This document shows, in pieces, positions 1 through 5,729 of a DNA stretch of 5,729 bases. Location: contig UQYH01000133.1 of NCBI GenBank assembly GCA_900545185.1, positions 1 to 5,729 of the forward strand. Reading direction: 5' to 3'. The notes under the pieces were generated by a model, which did no database searches, was not told the origin of the DNA, and saw only the letters and a list, made by a program, of their open reading frames with translations. This DNA is from an uncultured Eubacteriales bacterium (GTDB lineage Bacteria > Bacillota > Clostridia > UBA1381 > UBA9506). The position numbers were made by a program, and so were the translations under genes. The stretch's first letter is position 1, and each line of letters opens with the position of its first letter.

Positions 1-252
1 GGCTTTTATATTGCCGTTATTCTTATTTTAGCCGTTATTACATTTTTTTCAAATGTGTATTTGGCCGCCGCCGAGCTGGTTTTGGCTATTGCTTTGGGTG
101 TTGTTGCATATATTTATAAATGCCGTTCGGAAAAAAAGATTTCCAATATGTTTGAAAATATGACGCTGCATATCGGTTCGGCCACGCGCAACGCGCTGAT
201 GCAGTTTCCGCTGCCGACGCTGATTATTGAAAAAGACGGCAAAATAAAATAA
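1..252 (+). CDS. gdpP: GdpP N-terminal fragment (membrane anchor and start of PAS); 5' end outside window, stops at frame break
   Basis: This is the amino-terminal part of a GdpP/YybT-type cyclic-di-AMP phosphodiesterase. The frame is open from base 1, so the true start lies upstream, probably by only 10-20 codons, because the first membrane helix is already under way. Two hydrophobic segments are visible: codons ~2-20 (FYIAVILILAVITFF) and ~23-37 (ELVLAIALGVVAYIY). They are followed by the basic stretch KCRSEKK and a linker helix, and this two-helix anchor is typical of the family. The PAS domain then begins with FPLPTLIIEKDGKI (codons ~69-82), and the frame ends at TAA 250-252. The family normally continues here with a pattern like I-x-W-x-N-x-x-F, and that continuation is found at once in another frame (NNDLFRSVFG from 248). 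The stop is therefore a lesion or an error and not a natural end. Identity as the gdpP front end is confident; whether the gene is truly broken in the organism is not. Confidence 0.8.
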   Translation, partial: GFYIAVILILAVITFFSNVYLAAAELVLAIALGVVAYIYKCRSEKKISNMFENMTLHIGSATRNALMQFPLPTLIIEKDGKIK

Positions 253-256
253 CGAT
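241..256 (+). other. gdpP: Frame break inside gdpP (apparent ~5-base deletion or +1 insertion)
   Basis: Reading passes from frame 1 (DGKI, ending at 246) to frame 2 (NNDLF, from 248). Both frames carry a TAA here: 250-252 in frame 1 and 245-247 in frame 2. Restoring five bases of the type TGGAA after the AAA codon at 247-249 would give GKIKWNNDLFRSVF. That matches the family pattern with its Trp and Asn, for example the IEWTNPF segment I recall for Bacillus YybT. Removing a single A instead gives GKINNDLF, which is two residues short. The local bases are two tandem AAAAT units (241-250), a plausible place for slippage. That five bases are missing is inference from family knowledge, not from an alignment I could run. 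Confidence 0.75.
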
Positions 257-1945
257 TTGTTCAGAAGTGTTTTCGGTGAACATCATTTATATGATAAAAG
301 CGTAGCAGAGCTGTTTCCGGAGCTTTCGCCCGAAGGCTTTGCCAAAGAACCGGCCGTGTCGGTCATGACAACGATTCATGTAGGGGAGCGTACGTTCCGC
401 GTTTTCGGCAGCGAACCGCAATCGGACGAAAAAAGCAACATTATCGTTTTGTATTTTGATGAAATTACGGAATATGCGGCTTATCGGCAAAAATATTTGG
501 ATGAAAAAACATTTGAATGTTTAATTTTTGTGGATAACTATGATGAATTGATGGAATCGGTTAAAACCAGCGGCATGCCTCAATTGCAGGCACAGCTTTA
601 TAAAGAGATTAACGACTGGACAAATGCAAGCGGCGGTGTTTTGGTTAAATACGAAAAGGATAAATACAGTATTATCTTTGAGCAGAAATATCTGGAAGGC
701 TTTATTAAAAACAAGTTTGAAATTCTTTCCAAAATTCGTGGAATTTCGGAAGGAAATACCATTCCGGCCAGCATCAGCATCGGCATTGGTGCAGGGGGAC
801 GGGATGTGGCGGAAAATGATGAATTTGCCAAAGCAGCCATTAACATGGCGTTGGGTCGCGGCGGCGATCAGGCCGTCATCCGTGACGAAGAACAGTTCCG
901 CTTTTACGGCGGTAACACCAAGGAATATGAAAAGAGTACACGTGTCAAGGCGCGTGTTGTCAGCTATGCTTTAACGGGTCTGATTAAAAATGTCGATAAT
1001 GTCATTGTGATGAGCCACAAGGATGCCGATGCCGATTCGCTCGGTGCGGCCTTTGGCGTGTATCGTATGTGCCGCATGCAGGATACGCCTGTGCATATTT
1101 TGCTGGAAAGCTATGACCAAACCGTTAAAAATATGCTGGATCGGCTGGAAAATGTAGAAGAATATGCCGGTTTGTTTTTAAATGCACAGCAAGCGGCTTC
1201 GCGTCTTTCGGCATCGACCTTGATTGTTGTTGTGGATACGCATAAGCCCAGCATGCTGGAGGCCCCGGCACTTTTAAAAAAGGCCGGACAAATTGTGGTG
1301 ATTGACCACCATCGCCGCGGTGCGGAATTTATTGAAAACACGGCTTTAATTTATCACGAGCCGTATGCTTCATCAACCTGTGAAATGATGACGGAAATTC
1401 TGCAATATGCAACCGGCAAAATGTCCCTGACAAAGTTGGAGGCCGAAAGCCTTTATGCCGGGATTGTGATTGACACCAAAAGCTTTACCTTTAAAACAGG
1501 TGTCAGAACCTTTGAAGCCGCCTCCTTTTTGCGCAAGCAAGGGGTAGACACGGTGACGATTAAAACCCTGTTCCAGCAGGATTTAAGCTCGTACATCAAG
1601 CGCGCATCCATTATCAGCAATGCCGAAATTATTCGCGAGCATATAGCGCTCAGCTCATACAACGTGATTGATAAAAACATCCATATTGTCATTGCACAGG
1701 CCGCGGATGAACTGTTAAACATCAAAGGTATTACGGCATCGTTCGTGCTGTGCCGCACAGAGGAGGGCGTGAACATCAGCGGCCGATCCTTGGGTGGCAT
1801 TAATGTGCAGGTTATTTTGGAAAAGCTGGGCGGCGGCGGTCATTTAACCATTGCCGGTGCACAGCTGCCGGGCATTACGGTCGCCGAAGCAAGGGAACGC
1901 TTATGCAAGGCAGTGGATGATTATTACTTAGATACAGTCAACTAA
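257..1945 (+). CDS. gdpP: Cyclic-di-AMP phosphodiesterase GdpP, catalytic part (PAS remainder, degenerate GGDEF, DHH/DHHA1)
   Basis: GdpP hydrolyses the second messenger c-di-AMP to pApA and so affects potassium and osmotic balance, cell-wall stress and beta-lactam tolerance. Residues here are counted from TTG 257, although homology runs back to 248. Domains in order: rest of PAS (to ~80, ending in the DEITEYAAYRQKY segment); degenerate GGDEF (~85-215) with YEKDKYSIIF (132-141) in place of RYGGDEF, plus SIGIG and LGRGGDQAV; DHH domain with HKDADAD (254-260), D327 in VVVDTHK, D350-H351-H352 in VVIDHHRR, SSTCEM, and D406 in GIVIDTKSF; DHHA1 domain ending in GGGGH (525-529). The expected metal-binding and substrate motifs are all present, so this part looks catalytically competent. 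Fragment and anchor together give about 650 residues, near the family norm of ~655-660. TTG 257 has no Shine-Dalgarno, so I do not think it is a natural start; it is only the first possible start after the break. rplI follows 37 bases later. Confidence 0.9.
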   Translation: MFRSVFGEHHLYDKSVAELFPELSPEGFAKEPAVSVMTTIHVGERTFRVFGSEPQSDEKSNIIVLYFDEITEYAAYRQKYLDEKTFECLIFVDNYDELMESVKTSGMPQLQAQLYKEINDWTNASGGVLVKYEKDKYSIIFEQKYLEGFIKNKFEILSKIRGISEGNTIPASISIGIGAGGRDVAENDEFAKAAINMALGRGGDQAVIRDEEQFRFYGGNTKEYEKSTRVKARVVSYALTGLIKNVDNVIVMSHKDADADSLGAAFGVYRMCRMQDTPVHILLESYDQTVKNMLDRLENVEEYAGLFLNAQQAASRLSASTLIVVVDTHKPSMLEAPALLKKAGQIVVIDHHRRGAEFIENTALIYHEPYASSTCEMMTEILQYATGKMSLTKLEAESLYAGIVIDTKSFTFKTGVRTFEAASFLRKQGVDTVTIKTLFQQDLSSYIKRASIISNAEIIREHIALSSYNVIDKNIHIVIAQAADELLNIKGITASFVLCRTEEGVNISGRSLGGINVQVILEKLGGGGHLTIAGAQLPGITVAEARERLCKAVDDYYLDTVN

Positions 1946-1968
1946 ATTCAGATGTTATTATACCAACT

Positions 1969-1974
1969 AAGGAG
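1969..1974 (+). promoter_or_regulatory. Ribosome binding site of rplI
   Basis: AAGGAG lies 8 bases before ATG 1983. This spacing supports ATG 1983 over the in-frame GTG 1974 and TTG 1977, because GTG 1974 would overlap the site itself. Confidence 0.85.
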
Positions 1975-1982
1975 TGTTGAAC

Positions 1983-2432
1983 ATGAAGGTTATTTTAACG
2001 GCAGATGTGAAGGGTCACGGCAAAAAGGGCGATATGGTGAATGCCTCTGACGGATACGCACGGAATTACCTGCTGCCGAAGGGACTGGCCATTGTGGCAG
2101 ATAAAAGTGCCATCGGCGAGATGGAAAGCCGTAAAAGCTCGGCTGCCTTTCATAAAGAGCAAGAGCGTCAGCGGGCAATGCAGCTGGCAGAACAGTTAAA
2201 AACTGCCGTTGTGGAATTTACAGCCAAGGCCGGCGAAAACGGAAAGCTTTTCGGTTCTATCACGGCTAAGGATGTTGCGGAGCAGCTGAAAATGCAATGC
2301 CATGTTGTTGTGGACAAAAAGAAAATCCAGCTTCCCGACGGTATTAAGGTCTTGGGAGACACGCATGTTACCGTTAAAGTATATCCCGAAATTTCGGCCG
2401 AGATTAAGGTTCGCGTGAAGGCGCAGAATTAG
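1983..2432 (+). CDS. rplI: 50S ribosomal protein L9 (bL9)
   Basis: bL9 binds 23S rRNA near the base of the L1 stalk and extends off the large subunit; it contributes to reading-frame maintenance and to ribosome spacing on mRNA. The protein is 149 residues, the usual length. The N domain begins MKVILTADV and carries the family signature GKKGDMVNASDGYARNYLLP (13-32), where the usual Val before xDGY is Ala21. A charged helical linker follows (~45-75), then the C domain with the conserved GKLFGSIT (87-94) and a KIQLPDGIKVLG segment. ATG 1983 was chosen because MKV is the standard L9 start and the AAGGAG site is correctly spaced. It sits between gdpP (37 bases upstream) and dnaB (27 bases downstream), an arrangement common in Bacillota. 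Identification is near certain. Confidence 0.98.
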   Translation: MKVILTADVKGHGKKGDMVNASDGYARNYLLPKGLAIVADKSAIGEMESRKSSAAFHKEQERQRAMQLAEQLKTAVVEFTAKAGENGKLFGSITAKDVAEQLKMQCHVVVDKKKIQLPDGIKVLGDTHVTVKVYPEISAEIKVRVKAQN

Positions 2433-2445
2433 TATAAGGCAATTT

Positions 2446-2452
2446 AGGAGGA
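2446..2452 (+). promoter_or_regulatory. Ribosome binding site of dnaB
   Basis: AGGAGGA is a near-perfect anti-16S match. It ends 7 bases before ATG 2460 and 4 bases before the overlapping in-frame GTG 2457, so ATG 2460 is preferred. The two starts differ by one residue only. Confidence 0.85.
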
Positions 2453-2459
2453 TTCGGTG

Positions 2460-3788
2460 ATGGAAAACGGCGTACCAAAGGTTATGCCCCACAATAAAGA
2501 GGCAGAGCAATCCATTTTAGGCGCCATGCTGATAGATGCCGATTGCGTAACCCTTGTGTTTGGGGAAATGCCGGGGAACGATTTTTATATTGAAGCAAAC
2601 CGATTGATATTCGATGTAATGCAGTCGCTTTATAACCGCAGCATGCCCATTGATTTGGTGACGGTTTCGGAAGAACTGACGCTTGGTGAAAAGCTTGCGG
2701 CGGTCGGCGGCGTTGAGTATTTGGCATATCTTGCCTCAACACTGCCGACAACAGCCAACGTGCGGCATTATATCGAAATTGTGCAGGAAACCGCGCTGCG
2801 GCGCAGGCTGATTCATGCCGGTGAAGAAATTATGGATTTGGCTTATGCGCCCGGTGCACAGAAAAATGTGACGGATGAAGCCGGCCGCTTGATTTTTGAT
2901 GTGCTGGAAAATCAGAACCAGCGCGGCATTGTACATATTAAGGATGTTTTGCCGCAGGTGAACGATTCGCTGGCGGAAATATATCAAAATCAGGGTAAAA
3001 TTTCGGGTGTGCCGACCGGTATTGGCGAGCTGGATAAAACCCTGTTCGGTTTGCAAAAATCTGACCTTATTCTGATTGCGGCGCGTCCTGCCATGGGTAA
3101 AACAAGCTTTGCGTTAAATCTTGCCACCCATGCGGCGGTGCATGCCAATGTACCGATTGTTATTTTCAGCTTGGAAATGTCAAGCGTACAGCTAGTATCG
3201 CGTATTATCGCATCGGAAATGCTGATTGACAGTAATCATCTCCGCACCGGCGAACTGACGGACGATGACTGGGAAAAGGTTGCCGCATCGCTTTCAAAGC
3301 TGGGGCAGGCGCCGATATACATTAACGATTCAACCAATGTCACCATTAGTGATATTCGCGCCAAATGTCAGCGTTTAAAGCTTGAAAAAGGGCTGGGGTT
3401 GATTGTGATTGACTACCTGCAATTGATGCAGGGCGGCAGAACCGAAAGCCGTCAGCAGGAAATTGCGGATATTTCACGTTCACTGAAAACCTTGGCCATT
3501 GAACTGAATGTTCCGATTGTGGCATTGTCGCAGCTTTCGCGTGCGCCGGAGCAGCGTGCCGACCATCGGCCGATGCTGAGTGACTTGCGTGAATCCGGTG
3601 CCATTGAGCAGGATGCCGACATTGTTATGTTTTTGTATCGGGATGATGTATATAACCCGGATACAGAGAAAAAAAACGTGGCCGAATGTATTATTGCCAA
3701 GCACAGAAACGGTTCGACGGGTACGGTGGAAATGTTCTGGGCAGGGCAATATACACGCTTTATGAATTTGGATAAAAACCATGAATAA
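2460..3788 (+). CDS. dnaB: Replicative DNA helicase DnaB
   Basis: This is the hexameric 5'-3' ATP-dependent helicase that unwinds DNA at the replication fork and contacts primase (named DnaC in Bacillus). From ATG 2460 it has 442 residues, the standard family length. The N-terminal DnaB_N domain (~8-110) starts with the typical MPHNKEAEQSILGAML, and a linker follows (~150-175). The RecA-like C domain opens with SGVPTGIGELDKTLFGLQ. Walker A is ARPAMGKTS with K214 and T215. Walker B is IVIDYLQL with D318. The sensor segment VALSQLSR has Q358, and LRESGAIEQDAD follows. The KHRNG segment holds K414 and the arginine finger R416. All catalytic residues are present and no intein interrupts the helicase core. 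An 8-base A run at 3669-3676 stays in frame. The stop overlaps the tilS start by 8 bases. The call is near certain. Confidence 0.98.
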   Translation: MENGVPKVMPHNKEAEQSILGAMLIDADCVTLVFGEMPGNDFYIEANRLIFDVMQSLYNRSMPIDLVTVSEELTLGEKLAAVGGVEYLAYLASTLPTTANVRHYIEIVQETALRRRLIHAGEEIMDLAYAPGAQKNVTDEAGRLIFDVLENQNQRGIVHIKDVLPQVNDSLAEIYQNQGKISGVPTGIGELDKTLFGLQKSDLILIAARPAMGKTSFALNLATHAAVHANVPIVIFSLEMSSVQLVSRIIASEMLIDSNHLRTGELTDDDWEKVAASLSKLGQAPIYINDSTNVTISDIRAKCQRLKLEKGLGLIVIDYLQLMQGGRTESRQQEIADISRSLKTLAIELNVPIVALSQLSRAPEQRADHRPMLSDLRESGAIEQDADIVMFLYRDDVYNPDTEKKNVAECIIAKHRNGSTGTVEMFWAGQYTRFMNLDKNHE

Positions 3789-5172
3789 TTTACTGCAAAC
3801 CGTTCAATTAACCATTGAGACACAAAAGCTTTTGCAGCCGGGGGAAGGTGTGCTTGTCGGCCTTTCCGGCGGTGCCGATTCGGTTTGCCTGCTTTCGGCG
3901 CTTTTGCAGCTGCGTGACAGATATTCCGTTACCGTATATGCCGCACACCTGCACCACGGATTGCGCGGCAGCGAAGCCGATGCGGATGAAGCTTTTGTGC
4001 GGAATTTGTGCAAAGAAAAAGATGTACCGCTTTTTGTCCGTCATGCCGATATACGGACTGAAGCGCAAAAAGCGAAAATTGGGCTGGAGGAAGCAGGGCG
4101 AAAGGCGCGGTACTTGTTTTTTGAGGAAATCCGAACGGTATACGGCCTGCAAAAAATTGCAACGGCACATCATGCGGATGATAATATCGAAACCGTTCTG
4201 ATGCGTTTTTTGCGCGGCACAGGTCCGCTGGGACTGGGCGGTATTCCGTATCAAAACGAGGTAGTAATCCGTCCGCTTTTGGATGTAAGCCGTGCCGATA
4301 TTGAGGGCTATCTGCAAGAACAAAGGCTGACATATCGGACGGACAGCACAAATTTTGAAACGGAATTTACCAGAAATCGGATTCGTCATCGGCTGATCCC
4401 GATGCTTGAGCAGGACTATAACCCGAATTTTCGCCATACTCTAAAAAAACAAATTCAATTGTATGCAGCAGCCGCATCGTTTTTACATGATGAAACCGAG
4501 CGACATGTGCAGGAGTTGGCGCAAAAAACAAATCACGGGTATTGTTTGGATTGCAAACGTCTGCTGGCGCAGCCGGAATATATCATCAATTCGGTTTTGC
4601 ACCGGCTCATCACGTCTCTTGCAGCCGAAGCGTGCGGCATGACGGCAGTAGATTCGGCGAAAGCCGTACTGCAAAGCGGACACGGCAGCGCAGACCTTTC
4701 TAAGCAGCTTGTGGCAACTGCCTGTTACGGTTCGCTTTATATTCGCAAAAAAACCGAAAACAAGCCGTTTGCCTATCCGATTCTGCCGCAGGGAAGCTTT
4801 ACCATTCCCGAAACAGGCCAAAGACTGACATTTACGCATGTTGCAGCCGTGCCGGCGCATCCGGCGGCGGACTGTGCATATATAAAGCCCGACATGCTTC
4901 GCGGTAAAACGGTATACGTCCGCTCGCGTAAAGAGGGCGATGTGTTTTATCCGACAGGCATGAAGGGCAAAAAAACGATAAAAAAATTTTTTACAGATGC
5001 AAAAATACCGCAGTTTATGCGTGATACAATACCGCTTTTAACGGTCGGGGATACAGAGATTATCTGGATTGCCGGGCAGCGTGTAGATCGTCGCTTTGCG
5101 GCAGAGGAGGGCGCTGCGGCGCTTTGTGTTAAATTTTACGAGGGGGATACAAATGAATCAGTTGGAAAATGA
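3781..5172 (+). CDS. tilS: tRNA(Ile)-lysidine synthetase TilS
   Basis: TilS uses ATP to attach lysine to C34 of tRNA-Ile(CAU), making lysidine, so that the tRNA reads AUA as isoleucine. It is essential where AUA is decoded this way. The product has 463 residues, normal for the long Bacillota form. The N-terminal PP-loop domain has SGGADS (29-34), HLHHGLRGSEADADE (56-70), EEAGRKARY (103-111), HHADDNIETVLMRFLRGTG (130-148) and RPLLDVSR (164-171). The tRNA-contacting segment DSTN..FTRNRIRHRLIP follows (188-207). A middle helical region (~215-320) and the TilS C-terminal domain come next, the latter with VRSRKEGDVFYPTGMKGKK (380-398), IKKFFTDAKIP and IIWIAGQRVDRRF. ATG 3781 overlaps the dnaB stop by 8 bases and has only a weak GGA (3770-3772) upstream, which suggests translational coupling to dnaB. 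The 3' end contains the hpt ribosome binding site and the first codons of hpt. Confidence 0.97.
   Translation: MNNLLQTVQLTIETQKLLQPGEGVLVGLSGGADSVCLLSALLQLRDRYSVTVYAAHLHHGLRGSEADADEAFVRNLCKEKDVPLFVRHADIRTEAQKAKIGLEEAGRKARYLFFEEIRTVYGLQKIATAHHADDNIETVLMRFLRGTGPLGLGGIPYQNEVVIRPLLDVSRADIEGYLQEQRLTYRTDSTNFETEFTRNRIRHRLIPMLEQDYNPNFRHTLKKQIQLYAAAASFLHDETERHVQELAQKTNHGYCLDCKRLLAQPEYIINSVLHRLITSLAAEACGMTAVDSAKAVLQSGHGSADLSKQLVATACYGSLYIRKKTENKPFAYPILPQGSFTIPETGQRLTFTHVAAVPAHPAADCAYIKPDMLRGKTVYVRSRKEGDVFYPTGMKGKKTIKKFFTDAKIPQFMRDTIPLLTVGDTEIIWIAGQRVDRRFAAEEGAAALCVKFYEGDTNESVGK
5140..5147 (+). promoter_or_regulatory. Ribosome binding site of hpt, inside tilS
   Basis: GAGGGGGA ends 5 bases before ATG 5153 and lies within the tilS coding sequence. 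It fixes the hpt start at 5153 and argues against the longer in-frame extension reaching back to 5096, whose Arg-rich residues look like out-of-frame tilS. Confidence 0.8.
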
Positions 5173-5701
5173 TGTGGAACGCGTTTTGATTTCTAAGGAG
5201 GAAATCGCCGCAAAGGTACAGGAAATGGCACAGGAGATGGGCAACTTTTATCAGGGCGAGGAGGTCATTTTGGTTTGTATTTTAAAGGGGAGCATTACCT
5301 TTTTCAGTGACCTGGCGCGTGCGGTGCCTTTTCCCGTTGTGTATGACTTCATGTGTGTTTCAAGCTATGGCAGCGGTACGGTATCAGGCGGCAGTGTTCG
5401 CATTTTAAAGGATTTAACCGTTGATATTACAGGGAAAAATGTTTTGGTGGTAGAGGATATTTTGGATACGGGCAACACCTTGAGTGCACTTTTGGTGCAG
5501 CTGCAGGCGCGCCGTCCGGCCTCTTTAAAGCTGTGCTGTCTATTGGATAAGCCGGACAGACGCACAAAGCCCGTGAAGGCGGATTTTGTAGGCTTTAAAA
5601 TTCCCGATGAGTTTGTCATCGGCTATGGCCTGGATTATGACGAAAGATACCGTCAGCTGCCGTATGTGGGCGTATTAAAACACAGCGTCTACGAAAAATA
5701 A
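5153..5701 (+). CDS. hpt: Hypoxanthine(-guanine) phosphoribosyltransferase
   Basis: This cytosolic purine-salvage enzyme transfers phosphoribose from PRPP to hypoxanthine or guanine, giving IMP or GMP. From ATG 5153 it has 182 residues, the usual bacterial length. Visible motifs are ILVCILKGSITFFSDLAR (39-56, the loop with the LKG turn), DFMCVSSYGSGTVSGG (65-80, the mobile SY loop) and the PRPP-binding signature VLVVEDILDTGNTL (97-110) with E101, D102 and the likely general base D105. The base-binding part includes KADFVGFKIPDEFVIGYGLDYDERYR (K142 to R167), given here by its key residues K142, F148, D161 and R167. It overlaps the end of tilS by 20 bases, and tilS-hpt pairing is common in Bacillota, with ftsH often next. 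Base preference (Hx versus Gua) cannot be read from the sequence. The subfamily call is confident. Confidence 0.97.
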   Translation: MNQLENDVERVLISKEEIAAKVQEMAQEMGNFYQGEEVILVCILKGSITFFSDLARAVPFPVVYDFMCVSSYGSGTVSGGSVRILKDLTVDITGKNVLVVEDILDTGNTLSALLVQLQARRPASLKLCCLLDKPDRRTKPVKADFVGFKIPDEFVIGYGLDYDERYRQLPYVGVLKHSVYEK

Positions 5702-5729
5702 GAGCCTTTTACGGCCGAAATGCATTAAA

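Noticed and set aside
241..256. Programmed ribosomal frameshift in gdpP
   Set aside because: A +1 shift at AAA-TAA would place Lys tRNA on AAT, a mismatch, and would yield a protein missing the usually conserved Trp region. No stimulatory element is evident, and gdpP is not known to use programmed shifting.
624..974. Second + strand open frame inside gdpP, and a similar one at 3815-4201 inside tilS
   Set aside because: They are alternative frames of conserved genes, with no family motifs and no convincing ribosome binding site.
1946..1982. Promoter, terminator or attenuator between gdpP and rplI
   Set aside because: In 37 bases I see only the rplI ribosome binding site; there is no inverted repeat and no paired -35/-10 boxes.
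3808..4437. Long open frame of 209 codons on the - strand inside tilS, with others at 3929-4351 and 4483-4860
   Set aside because: They lie wholly antisense to tilS, whose motifs are unmistakable. Their predicted proteins have no recognisable motif and are Cys/Arg/His-rich in the way shadow frames usually are.
5096..5152. Possible 19-residue N-terminal extension of Hpt
   Set aside because: The residues are Arg-rich, overlap tilS coding sequence and are not typical of Hpt. A strong ribosome binding site sits just before ATG 5153.
5702..5729. Start of a following gene or a terminator after hpt
   Set aside because: ATG 5720 meets a stop two codons later. No hairpin with a T run is visible, and too little sequence remains to judge.

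Overview
The window is a densely packed, single-strand housekeeping block from a bacterium of the Bacillota (Firmicutes) type, most likely a Clostridia-like or Negativicutes-like lineage. The grounds are a GdpP-type cyclic-di-AMP phosphodiesterase next to rplI and dnaB, strong AGGAG-type ribosome binding sites, and the gene order gdpP-rplI-dnaB-tilS-hpt. The species cannot be named from this sequence.

Layout, all on the + strand. Positions 1-1945 hold gdpP, which enters from the left edge already inside its first membrane helix and is broken by a frame change near 245-252. Upstream of the break are the membrane anchor and the start of the PAS domain. Downstream are the rest of PAS, a degenerate GGDEF domain and an intact-looking DHH/DHHA1 phosphodiesterase. 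Then come rplI (1983-2432, ribosomal protein bL9), dnaB (2460-3788, replicative helicase), tilS (3781-5172, tRNA-Ile lysidine synthetase) and hpt (5153-5701, hypoxanthine phosphoribosyltransferase). The last 28 bases hold nothing recognisable. In related genomes ftsH often follows hpt, but it is not visible here.

The genes sit 37 and 27 bases apart, or overlap by 8 and 20 bases. No terminator-like hairpin lies between them, so one polycistronic transcript is likely. The products serve second-messenger turnover, translation, replication, tRNA decoding and purine salvage; they do not form one pathway. Co-transcription of growth-related core genes is the simplest reading.

No mobile element, CRISPR array, RNA gene, toxin-antitoxin pair or defence system is visible. 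The one observation that stands out is the gdpP frame break. Comparison with the usual PAS sequence suggests about five missing bases, including a usually conserved Trp codon. It could be a real loss-of-function mutation or a sequencing/assembly error, and the sequence alone cannot decide.
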